Assembly (NCBI RefSeq): GCF_031157315.1
Contig: NZ_JAVIFU010000011.1
Span: 62,001-126,000 of the forward strand
Reading direction: 5' to 3'
DNA length: 64,000 nucleotides
Source: Paenibacillus sp. LHD-38
GTDB taxonomy: Bacteria > Bacillota > Bacilli > Paenibacillales > Paenibacillaceae
Both the position numbers and the translations under genes were made by a program. Positions 9,518-18,800 of the stretch are shown here, in pieces. The notes under the pieces are model-generated. The model was not told the DNA's origin, made no database searches, and saw only the letters and a program-made list of their open reading frames with translations. The stretch's first letter is position 1; every line of letters starts with the position of its first letter.

Positions 9518-11302
9518 ATGCAAAAAAATTTGCGAATGTCCACGATACTAAGACTCTTTTTTATTTTAATCGTCATCGTACCGGTCATTTTGATTAGTGC
9601 TGTCATTTTAAACATCTATGAACGGGATATCCTGCAGCAAAACACGGGGCGTTCTCTACAAACCTCCCAAGCGGTTGCCTATTCCGTAAGTCAGGAAATA
9701 AATCGGATGGCTGGTTTGTTCGCTTCTATCGGTGTGGATCAGGATGTGATATTAACGGTATTGGACGTACATCATAAGACGGGTATCGAGAAACAAATAG
9801 CTAGCAATAAGCTGAAAATTTTGATCGAGAAGTACACGGCGTCCGTCTCCGGCCGCGTTCTTTCGGTCAACTTCTTTTTCGATAACGGAAAGTCTTACTC
9901 CTATTTGAAAAACATGATGATGGAAGAGTCCAGCGTTCGTGAACAAGAATGGTACCGTAATACGGCCAGCACACCTGACATCGTACAATTTCTGGGTATG
10001 CTCCCGAATGTGCTTTATGGCAATTACAATCCGTATATTATGGCTGCTGCACTCTCTCCCAGTGATTCCAATCCCTTTTCTAAGCTAGAAATGATTTTGT
10101 TTACGTTTGAAAGCGGCACTTTCGACCGTATTTTGCAATCGCGTGATAATTCGGAATCTGTGCTGCACATCGTAAGCGACAAAGGTGAAATTATTGCGTC
10201 AAATACAATTGTTGATAGAGGCATTCTAATTCCTGATAATTGGAATGCAGAAATTGGACAACATGCAAAAGGCTCTTTCGTGGACGACACCGAGGAAAAT
10301 AGGAAATTGATTACCTATGCTAGAGTAGATGATACCAATTGGTATATTGTACAAATGCTACCGTATTCAGATTTAATGGCAAGCTATAGGAGCGTTAATT
10401 CCTTTGTATGGTTCCTTGCAATTTTGATCATTTTGGCGTTTGTGCTCGTTTCCTTCTATCTCGTTTCAAATGTCACAGAACCGATTCGCGAATTGCTCCG
10501 CCAAATGGTTCGAGTTACCGGAGGTGACTTAAACGCGAGGTATACGGGTTCAGGAAGCTTGGAAATGGTGCGGCTTGGCCATTCCTTTAATCTAATGACG
10601 GAACAGGTTCAGGATTTAATCGATCAGCATGAGAAACAGGAGGTGGAGAAGCGCAAGGCCGAATTTGCCGCTCTTCAATCTCAAATCAATCCTCATTTTC
10701 TGATCAATACGTTAAATTCGATAAAGTATATGGCGCTAATAAGCAAAGCGGACAATATCCGCAACATGACTCATGCGTTAACTCGGTTGTTAGCCTCTTC
10801 GTTTAATCGGGGCGGGCTGCTCACAACGATAGAAGAAGAAGTCGACCACTTGAAGCATTACTTATATATTATGGAGATTCGCTTCGGCAGGCCTATTCAG
10901 ACGGAATGGGACATCGATACAGCGATTACTGGCCATTATTTGTTGAAGCTGCTGCTTCAACCGATTTTGGAAAATAGCATTATTCATGGTTTGAAGGAGA
11001 TCGATTACCCAGGGAGAATAGATGTTACAATCAAAGCAAAAGAATCGGATTTGATTATTACTATCGCAGATAATGGAGCAGGCCTGCCGGATGATGCGAT
11101 GCTTCAGCTTGATCAAGCGCCTATCTATGCATTTAGCGGAATGGGAAATCGGAACGTTCATCGAAGGATTCAATTGCATTATGGAGAGCGTTACGGATTG
11201 CAGTACGAGCCTAATTATCCACACGGAACGAAGGTAAGGATCCGCTTGCCTTTGATTAATGAACCGGATGAGGAAATGGCAGATATCACGATAAAGAGAT
11301 AG
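9518..11302 (+). CDS. YesM-type sensor histidine kinase
   Basis: A 594-residue membrane kinase. Helix 1 is at about residues 12-32, an extracellular Cache-like sensor domain spans about 35-290, helix 2 is at about 293-315, and a HAMP domain follows to about 370. The His_kinase (LytS/YesM family) block has QINPHFLINTLNSIKYM with phospho-acceptor H393, and the ATPase domain shows ENSIIHG, ADNGAGL and GMGNRNVHRRI. AAAGGAG precedes the ATG. It is expected to sense a glycan-derived signal, perhaps through the tethered binding protein encoded next, and to phosphorylate the regulator at 12829-14499. The gene faces away from the importer operon. Confidence 0.93.
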   Translation: MQKNLRMSTILRLFFILIVIVPVILISAVILNIYERDILQQNTGRSLQTSQAVAYSVSQEINRMAGLFASIGVDQDVILTVLDVHHKTGIEKQIASNKLKILIEKYTASVSGRVLSVNFFFDNGKSYSYLKNMMMEESSVREQEWYRNTASTPDIVQFLGMLPNVLYGNYNPYIMAAALSPSDSNPFSKLEMILFTFESGTFDRILQSRDNSESVLHIVSDKGEIIASNTIVDRGILIPDNWNAEIGQHAKGSFVDDTEENRKLITYARVDDTNWYIVQMLPYSDLMASYRSVNSFVWFLAILIILAFVLVSFYLVSNVTEPIRELLRQMVRVTGGDLNARYTGSGSLEMVRLGHSFNLMTEQVQDLIDQHEKQEVEKRKAEFAALQSQINPHFLINTLNSIKYMALISKADNIRNMTHALTRLLASSFNRGGLLTTIEEEVDHLKHYLYIMEIRFGRPIQTEWDIDTAITGHYLLKLLLQPILENSIIHGLKEIDYPGRIDVTIKAKESDLIITIADNGAGLPDDAMLQLDQAPIYAFSGMGNRNVHRRIQLHYGERYGLQYEPNYPHGTKVRIRLPLINEPDEEMADITIKR

Positions 11303-11346
11303 AGCTGCTTCAGATTGAGGGGGATGAAAGAATATGATACATAAAA

Positions 11347-11400
11347 GATCATGTTTGAACCAAAAACGTCATATTGTTCTGTCTGCTTTCCGTGTATGAT
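11347..11400 (+). promoter_or_regulatory. Candidate operator and promoter before the tethered binding protein
   Basis: ATCAT at 11348-11352 and GTCAT at 11368-11372 stand 20 bp apart with CAAAA between; exactly 22 bp after the second comes TATGAT (11395-11400). The geometry matches the three strong operators at 14.6, 42.8 and 53.8 kb except that the half-sites are one base closer. It suggests autoregulation of the sensor genes. Confidence 0.5.
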
Positions 11401-11453
11401 GATGTAAGCGTCAACAAGACTAATTATTCCACGCTTTATAGGGAGAAATATGA

Positions 11454-12812
11454 ATGAGATTGAGAAAAGGAGTAGGATCCGCCTTAGTCATTAGCCTTAT
11501 CTTTATAGGCTTGCTTGCCGGCTACATCGGCTTAAACAAGGATGAAATGAGCAATAGGGTCAATTCATATGGCACTGGTGATCCGCAAACGAAACAAGCT
11601 TCCAATCATACTCAGCCGGTAAAAATTAAATTGGGGATTTGGGAATCAAAGACGGATATCGAATTTTGGACAGAAAAAGTAAAGGATTACTCTATTATTA
11701 AACCGAATGTAACGGTTGAAGTGGAAACGATCCCCGATAACAGCGGCCAATATTTGAAGGTGCGCTTGGCGGCAAATGATTTGCCGGACTTGTTCTACTT
11801 GAAGCCTGGTCATCTGTCCATTTACAAGGCTTCTCTTCTTTCTCTGGATGAATTGAATGCGACAAGCAGAAATAAATACCCGGCAGAGTTGGATGGTAAA
11901 ATAATTGGTTTGCCGCTTGTTTCTTTCTCCGAATATGTCTATTACCACCCGAGTATTTTCCGGGAGGTGGGTGTCGAGGTGCCGCAGACGTTTAACGAAT
12001 TTATAAATGTGCTGGAGAAGATCAAATCGCACGGCAAATATATTCCTATCGCAATCGGCGGCAAGGAAGAATGGACCTTTTATCCCTTTATTGAATTTGG
12101 TCCTCCTATTATTACGGAGGATGAAAATTATTTGGCAAATCTAACAAATATCGAAAAGCCGTTTGGAGAGGGCTCCGCCTTTGAGAAAGCCGCAAATTTG
12201 CTCAAGCGGATAGCGGAGAACAAGCTGGCAGGACCTGATGCGCTTGGCATCGGTTTTGATCAGGCGAAGCAATTGTTTCAATCCAATCAAGCGGCTATGA
12301 TCGCGCTCGGACAATGGTATTATTCAGACCATATGTCTAAGGTGGATTCCGATGAGGATCTGGGTGCGTTCGCGCTGCCTTGGAGAGCGACGACAAAAGA
12401 GCGGCTGCAGGCTGTCACCATGCCCGATCAATATATGGCCATCAACAAAAATTCCGAAAACACGGTAGAAACGATAGCTTTCCTTGAATGGATGTTTAGT
12501 CCTGATGTTTATCAAGCGTATATTAACAATTCGCAGAACTCTTCAACCTTGACCGATGTGAATTCTGTTATGCCCTTCTTTAATAAAGTGAACAACAGCC
12601 ACCCGTTCCATCCATTTATGTATCAGGGGCTCGATGAGAAATTCGCGAAGGTGAAAAACGCTGCTCAATATGACGAGAAGAAAATGGCGCAAGAAATTTT
12701 TGCAGGTGCAACCATAGCTGATATGCTCAAAAAAATGAATGAAAATTGGAGCAAGGCGGTTCAATACGTCGATAACAATAATATCCATTTTCCATTGTAT
12801 TTTGACAGGTGA
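11454..12812 (+). CDS. Membrane-tethered solute-binding protein, probable co-sensor
   Basis: A 452-residue SBP_bac-family protein lying between a kinase and its response regulator. The N-terminus has one hydrophobic segment (about residues 9-26) with no lipobox Cys and no clear cleavage site, so it is probably held by an uncleaved signal anchor, unlike the two importer-linked lipoproteins in this window. No permease is adjacent. The likely role is to bind an extracellular sugar and present it to the kinase; this is inference from position. A candidate operator with its own -10 precedes it. GGGAGAAAT supports the ATG at 11454. The stop lies only 16 bp before the regulator's start. Confidence 0.82.
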   Translation: MRLRKGVGSALVISLIFIGLLAGYIGLNKDEMSNRVNSYGTGDPQTKQASNHTQPVKIKLGIWESKTDIEFWTEKVKDYSIIKPNVTVEVETIPDNSGQYLKVRLAANDLPDLFYLKPGHLSIYKASLLSLDELNATSRNKYPAELDGKIIGLPLVSFSEYVYYHPSIFREVGVEVPQTFNEFINVLEKIKSHGKYIPIAIGGKEEWTFYPFIEFGPPIITEDENYLANLTNIEKPFGEGSAFEKAANLLKRIAENKLAGPDALGIGFDQAKQLFQSNQAAMIALGQWYYSDHMSKVDSDEDLGAFALPWRATTKERLQAVTMPDQYMAINKNSENTVETIAFLEWMFSPDVYQAYINNSQNSSTLTDVNSVMPFFNKVNNSHPFHPFMYQGLDEKFAKVKNAAQYDEKKMAQEIFAGATIADMLKKMNENWSKAVQYVDNNNIHFPLYFDR

Positions 12813-12828
12813 AATCAGAGGGGGAAGT

Positions 12829-14499
12829 ATGATGGCGAAGTACCAAGCTTTCATAGTAGATGACGAACCTTTAGCCAGATTAGCACTTCGGGAGTTCATT
12901 TCATTAACTTCAACGGACATAGAAATTGCAGGAGAGGCCGGCGATGGGGAAGAGGCGCTTATGCTTCTTAAGGAGCGTCAAGATGTCGACATCATATTAG
13001 CTGATATACAGATGCCGCGCATGAACGGAGTGGAGCTTCTTAAAGCCCTTCGCGATGCTTCGTTAACGCGGCAGCCGCTCGTCATCATGCTCAGCGCGTA
13101 TGGCGATTACGGTTATGTAAGGGATTCCTTCGTACTTGGCGCCTTTGATTATATGCTCAAAGCGAAATTAGACGAGGCGTATATTGCGCCTGTGTTGAAA
13201 AAAACGGTAGATGAACTAAAAAGGCGCCAAAGAACAGAGGAGTCCGTATCACCCGCTCAAGACGAAGAAGAAACAGTATGCTCCATCCTGCACCGGATTT
13301 CCTTAACCCATGCTTCGAATCAAGCGGATTATGAACAAGATGAAGAGCTGAAGCAAGGCTTGGAATTTGTCAGGAATCATTTAGGAGAGAAAAATCAAGA
13401 GGTAGCGCTGATTCGCATGTCCGAGGTCATTCCATTCGAGCACATTCATCGAATGGTTCTGCAAACGATTCGGACCGTTACGAATACTGACCGGAATGAG
13501 GGAGTATGCCGCGTCTGTCGTCATGATGATCGTCATTATACGCTATTTTTCACGTTTCCCGAGCAATGCAGTACGCTGGCCATTCGAAGACTGACCCAAA
13601 GTGTATTAACGGATGTGAAAATTAGGCTGAAGCAGTTTTTGAATCTAAATCTATCGATTGGGATCAGTGATGTCGCAAGCGGCGTAATGCAGTGGAGCCG
13701 ATTGTTTAGGCAAGCTGAACGGCTGTCGATCCTTAGCTACTATCATGGATACGATCGTTTGTTATATCCTGAAGCGGAGAGGCCATTTCGGATCGAAGCA
13801 GAAGATTGGAAGGAAAAGTGGGCATCTTTCAAGTCGGAGCTGCTGCTAGCATTAAAGGAAGCAGACCCTTCGCTGTGGAAGCAGCAGATGCAGCTTGGCT
13901 TCGAGCGGTTAGTCGAGAGGTTTCCTTCTTCCCCCGACGATATCAAGTCGGCACTCAGTGACCTTATTTGGGAGGCGGGGACGCTGATGCACAAAAACGG
14001 CGTTTCTTGGGAGACGCTGCATGAAAAGTTTCCGCATCCAGTAGAGCATGTTCGCACTCTGGAGACCTGGGATGAGACGGTGCAGTGGTTAGAGCTATTT
14101 CTAGAGAAGGTGCATGAGAAGCTGCATCCCAAATCACCATGCACTGCCGCTTGGCTCAGCCCCGTCGTTGCGAAAGCAAAGGCGATTCTAGAAAATCATT
14201 TTGATGAGGATATTCATTTATCGAATATTAGCGAGACGGTTGGTGTTAGCGAGAGCTATCTAAGCAAGCAATTCGCGAAAGAGACCGGTATTAACTTCAT
14301 TTCTTATTTAACGAACTTGCGGATTGAAAAGGCCAAGGAAGGTTTGGAAAACGGGTTGAAAATTTATGATGTTGCGGAGAAAGTAGGGTACGTCAACCCT
14401 GAGCATTTTAGCCGTATCTTTAAGAAAGTAACAGGGCTTAGTCCGGTAGCCTATCGTAAGGAGAAAGATAAGCGTCTGGTCATCTCCTCTTATATTTAG
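12829..14499 (+). CDS. AraC-type response regulator (YesN type)
   Basis: A 556-residue regulator. The receiver domain (about 1-125) contains the acidic pair in VDDEP, phospho-acceptor D59 in LADIQMPRMNG, and the conserved Ser and Lys (MLSAYGD, MLKAK). A long middle region follows, and residues about 445-550 form two AraC-type helix-turn-helix motifs (VSESYLSKQFAKETG and KVGYVNPEHFSRIFKK). The frame is open further upstream into the previous gene, but the start is at the ATG pair 12829/12832 behind AGAGGGGG. It is the natural candidate to bind the paired ATCA sites before the glycosidase units, since AraC proteins typically bind direct repeats about two helical turns apart. A hairpin follows the stop codon. 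Confidence 0.93.
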   Translation: MMAKYQAFIVDDEPLARLALREFISLTSTDIEIAGEAGDGEEALMLLKERQDVDIILADIQMPRMNGVELLKALRDASLTRQPLVIMLSAYGDYGYVRDSFVLGAFDYMLKAKLDEAYIAPVLKKTVDELKRRQRTEESVSPAQDEEETVCSILHRISLTHASNQADYEQDEELKQGLEFVRNHLGEKNQEVALIRMSEVIPFEHIHRMVLQTIRTVTNTDRNEGVCRVCRHDDRHYTLFFTFPEQCSTLAIRRLTQSVLTDVKIRLKQFLNLNLSIGISDVASGVMQWSRLFRQAERLSILSYYHGYDRLLYPEAERPFRIEAEDWKEKWASFKSELLLALKEADPSLWKQQMQLGFERLVERFPSSPDDIKSALSDLIWEAGTLMHKNGVSWETLHEKFPHPVEHVRTLETWDETVQWLELFLEKVHEKLHPKSPCTAAWLSPVVAKAKAILENHFDEDIHLSNISETVGVSESYLSKQFAKETGINFISYLTNLRIEKAKEGLENGLKIYDVAEKVGYVNPEHFSRIFKKVTGLSPVAYRKEKDKRLVISSYI

Positions 14500-14518
14500 C
14501 TTGATAGGGACATCGGAT

Positions 14519-14561
14519 AAAGAACCTTCGAATCACTTTTATGTGGTCTGGAGGTTCTTTT
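14519..14561 (+). terminator. Rho-independent terminator after the regulator gene
   Basis: Imperfect hairpin (AAAGAACCTTC with its partner GGAGGTTCTTTT) ending in a T-run, placed about 20 bp after the regulator stop codon. Confidence 0.75.
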
Positions 14562-14607
14562 GCGTTCTCACATTTCTGTGTGGATTTCGTTCAAGAGCAA
14601 AAAAAGT

Positions 14608-14678
14608 CGTTAAATGCAAAAATGATCAACTTTACTTCAAAATAGATCATTTGTATCCGCTTCCACGGTTTGTATGAT
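14608..14678 (+). promoter_or_regulatory. Operator and promoter of the cohesin-SLH/GH101 cluster
   Basis: Half-sites ATCAAC (from 14625) and ATCAT (from 14646) are 21 bp apart, with CTT-AC and CAAAA between. Exactly 22 bp after ATCAT comes TATGAT (14673-14678). There is no good -35, as expected for an activator-dependent promoter. The same arrangement occurs at 42801-42871 and 53791-53861. Confidence 0.8.
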
Positions 14679-14713
14679 AGAGGGGTCAATAAAACCAAGG
14701 GGAGGGATACATA

Positions 14714-15727
14714 TTGTATCGAAAAATTCTGATGAACTCGCTGATCTGTACGATTTGTACGATGCTGTGGATGTCTGCTGCTAGCGCGGAGAAGGCATCC
14801 GATTTTGTTATGAAGGCGTCGGATAAGGAGTCCGCAAAAGCACAATTTACGATTACGCTAAGCGGAGAAAACATGAAGGATTTATACGCATATGAAGTAA
14901 AATTCAAGTTTGACCCTGATCAATTGGAGGTTGTAAAAGCAGAATCGAGCATAAAAGGATTTTCTGTCTCTCCGATTGTCAAAAACAATGAAATTACGTT
15001 CGCCCACACCAAGATCGGTAACGTGAAAGGTGAAGCCGGAAATATGGATATAAGCACGATCACCTTCAAAGCGAAAAAGGCTGGAACCGCTAAGGTGAAT
15101 TGGACTTCCATGAAAATAATCGATCAGAACCTTAAGGATCAGTCCTTTATGCTAACGCAGTCCGTCGATTTCACGAAAATATTCAGTGATATTGTAGGGC
15201 ACTGGGCGAAAGACGATATTATGCAAATGGTTAATAAAAGCATCGTGGAGGGCATCGATAACGATCGTTTTGCTCCAAACAACAACGTAACGAGGGCGCA
15301 GTTCGCAGCTTTGATCGCTAGAGCATTAAAGCTGAAGGAGGGCAATGGTAAAAATCCGTTTGCTGACGTTAAAGCAGGCTCGTGGTATGAGGAGACGGTA
15401 AAAAGCGCTTATGCGGCAGGTATTATCACTGGATTAACCAGCTCGTCATTTGCACCTGATAAAAGCATTACGCGTGAGGAAATGAGCGTTATGCTGATGC
15501 GAGCGAAGGCCTATGCTGCGGGAGTGAAAATAGACAGCCTGAAAACAGGCAGCTTAAAAGGTTTTAAAGATGAAGGCGACATTAGCGAATGGGCCAAAAA
15601 ATCGGTTGGGTTCGCCATTGCTTCTGGATTGTTGAAAGGAAGAACAGCAAGCTCCTTCTCTCCTAAAAAGTTTACAACTAGAGCGGAGTCGGCTGTCGTC
15701 ATAAAACGTTTGTTGTCAGGCAATTAA
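14714..15727 (+). CDS. Cohesin-SLH surface anchor protein
   Basis: A 337-residue secreted protein made only of a signal peptide (1-25, ending SAASA), one cohesin domain (about 28-152; LYAYEVKFKFDPDQLEV and a later ITFKAKKAG) and three SLH repeats (about 156-198, 215-258 and 283-330; FSDIVGHWAKDDI, FADVKAGSWYEE, FKDEGDISEWAKK). SLH repeats bind pyruvylated secondary cell-wall polymer, so the cohesin is displayed on the cell surface and can hold a dockerin-bearing partner. It is the first gene of the enzyme cluster, and every secreted enzyme downstream ends in a dockerin. Its cohesin is clearly different from the enzyme-borne cohesins. The start is a TTG at 14714, with GGGGAGGG 7 bp upstream. 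It is comparable to the single-cohesin anchoring proteins of clostridial cellulosomes. Confidence 0.92.
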   Translation: MYRKILMNSLICTICTMLWMSAASAEKASDFVMKASDKESAKAQFTITLSGENMKDLYAYEVKFKFDPDQLEVVKAESSIKGFSVSPIVKNNEITFAHTKIGNVKGEAGNMDISTITFKAKKAGTAKVNWTSMKIIDQNLKDQSFMLTQSVDFTKIFSDIVGHWAKDDIMQMVNKSIVEGIDNDRFAPNNNVTRAQFAALIARALKLKEGNGKNPFADVKAGSWYEETVKSAYAAGIITGLTSSSFAPDKSITREEMSVMLMRAKAYAAGVKIDSLKTGSLKGFKDEGDISEWAKKSVGFAIASGLLKGRTASSFSPKKFTTRAESAVVIKRLLSGN

Positions 15728-15841
15728 AGATACATTTTGTATCGTGCTTAAGTGTTTTTTCGAGGGGGGATGCAAAAAAAGTCACATTTGGCAGGTCGAG
15801 TTGCGTTTCATTTTTTATTAAGCACAGAGAGGGAGATCAAA

Positions 15842-18800
15842 TTGAAAAGTAGCACCAAGCCTTATCGTATTCTTTTGGCTATGTTATTGGGAATACAGCT
15901 ATGCATGCCATCAGCTGCTGTATTCGCAGCCGAGCAAGATACGGTTTATTTCAAGGATTATAATGACGGAACTATTACAGGTTGGACAGCAGGCAAAGGG
16001 TCAACGACGTTTACTGCGGATAATGGGGCTGTTAAAGCTGTTACGCAGGGAGCCGTTATTGTATACGATCAAACTTCGCCTCAATTTGCGGATGGCGAGT
16101 ATGAGGTCAAGCTGAAGTTTAATGAGACGCCAACGAGATTTGGGCTAGTTTACCGTTATGTCGACAGCAGCAATTACAATATCATCCAATACGATTTGAA
16201 CAGCTGGGGCTGGGATTCTGTAAAGGCTGGCGTAGAAACTTACGGCAATATTGCTTCTACTAGTCCAACGTTTGCAGCCGGACAGCAATATACGTTTAAA
16301 CTGCGTTATGTGAAAGACAGCGTGGAACTGTTTGTTGACGGCGTTAGCGTTCTAAGCACGAGCTTGCCGAGTGTGCCAACAGGCGCCGGTAAAATCGGAC
16401 TCCGCAGCTGGTTCGCAAATAAGACGATTGCGATTGATGACTTGAAAGTGACCGAGGCAAAGGTTACTACTCCTGATCCAAAGCCGATTACCGTCGTTGA
16501 TACGCTCACATCCGATTTGATGAGCGTAGAAATTGACAAGGAATTCCCGCGGGTGAAAAATTACGTGTGGAAAAGCAGCGGCGCGGAAATGAAAGGCCAA
16601 TTAAACGGCTTTAATGAATTGAAAATTAATAACAAATCCTATTATCCTACGGCAACTGCCTATGCGAAAAGCGCGGCAACGTCGGATAAAGGAGAAACAG
16701 CATTGTACACCCTTCATATCCCTGAAATTAATGTGGATTTGAAGGTGGCCATGGAATTATCTCATAACATCCTTAATTTTAACGTCGTTAGCCTTGAGGA
16801 AAAGGGCAGCGTAAAGGTTAAAACGATCGAATTTCCTAACCATGATCTCGTATCCGTGCTTGGAACGCAGGAAAAAGCGCAAGAAACGGCTGCATGGGTT
16901 ACGGGCGGCTGGAATGAAGTCAATGAGGAATATAAAGACCTTAAAGCGGGAGCAACCGATGTTAGCGGAGGCCGCACCTATGCTTTCCTCAACTCGGACC
17001 AGTTAGCTGCAACGATGATCACCAATGTCGTGAATGATTACGATAAGGTGCGCGTGAAGGTAGCTATGGATACGCAGCTCGGCACGAAAAAAGCGACGAT
17101 CTCAGGTGGCGCGTGGGTTTACCGAGGCAGCGATGTGCTAGATCCGGAGCCATTGCCTTGGGCGAAGGTTATACTGACGCCGGATGCGAACAATGACAGC
17201 TTAGTTGACTGGCAGGATGGTGCTATCGCTTATCGCGAGCACGCAGAGGTGCCGTTTGGCAGTGAAAAAATTCGCGACAATCTCTCTTATGTAAGTATGA
17301 ACATTGGTTCTACCACATCAACGCCGTTCTTGCGCGCTTTCGATAACGCGAAGAAAATTTCGAATTTGACGGACGGGTTTGGACAAATGATTTTGTTTAA
17401 AGGCTATCAAGCTGAGGGACATGATGATTCCCATCCGGATTATGGCGGTCATATCGGAATTCGTCAGGGCGGAATTGAAGATTTCAACTATGTGCTAAGC
17501 GAAGGCAAGAAATACAATATCCTTGGCGGCGTTCACATCAATGCGACGGAATACATGCTGGATGCATACGAGACGAAGATGGAAAACTTGAATCAGCCGT
17601 TAAGCAAAGGCTGGGGCTGGCTGGATCAGGCTTACTATGTAAACAAAACAAAAGATGTGGAATCCGGCGAATTAAAACGCCGTCTTGATATGCTCAAGAG
17701 CGATACCGGGGATAATCTTTCATTTGTTTATGTAGATGTCTATGCAGGTGCTGATTACAATGCAAAGAAGCTATCCGATTACATTAATGGCAATGGCTGG
17801 ATGCTGGGCACGGAATTTGCAGGCCCGCTTTATCAGCAAGCAGCATGGGTACATTGGGGAACGGATCCCGGCTATCCGAATCAAGGCAATAGCAGCCAAA
17901 TCATTCGTTTCGTGCGCAATCACGTGCTTGATGGATTTTTAACCACGCCATTGTTGAAAGGAAATAAGCAGGTTGGTGTAGGGTATTGGCAAAGCGGTGC
18001 GGTCTTCAACAGCTACAAAGAAACAACTGCCGCATTCTTTAATCATAACTTGCCAACTAAATATATGCAGTATTTTCCTATTACGAAAATGACGGAAAAT
18101 CGAATTGAATTTGAAAGCAATGTGGTCGTTGAACGCGGTCAAGACACCAAAATTCATTTGAGCAAGGACGGCAATGACATTGCGATCATGACCGACAGCA
18201 GCAATATCAGCAATAGTACGGTGTTCATTCCATGGAATCCGGAAACGGAAGAGAAAATCTATCACTGGAATCCAGCAGGCGGAGCTACGACATGGAACGT
18301 TCCGGCTTCATGGAGCAATGTGCAAACAGCGCAGCTTTATAAGCTTTCTGATCTTGGGCATGAGCTTATAGGCAGCGTACCAGTAACAAACGGTCAAGTG
18401 ACGCTGACTGCGGAGAAGGGTGTCGGTTATGTGCTTTACAAAACGACTGCTCCGGCAAATAAGGATATGCTGTGGGGCGATGGCGGTTCGGTAAAAGATC
18501 CGAGCTTTGACAGCCAAAGCTTTAATAATTGGAGCAAATCCTCGACAGCAGCAAATACAGATCATATTCAAATTGTCAAAAACAACAATGCGGAAGACCA
18601 GCTTCAAGTGAATGGTCCAGAAGACGCGACGATCGAGCAGGTCATTACAGGACTTGAGGCCGGCAAAACGTATTCCGCATCCGTATGGGTTAAAGTGGAC
18701 GGAAAACGGACTATGAAAATCGGCGTGAAACAAGGCGATTCTGAGGTATCCAATTATTTGGAAGATACCGAGCACGGGTATTTGTCGCAGCAGCATAAAT

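Noticed and set aside
15752..15841. Upstream GTG/ATG starts for the GH101 gene
   Set aside because: They add a segment without signal-peptide character, and the ATG directly abuts the G-run; the TTG at 15842 has proper GAGGGAG spacing and a clean signal peptide.
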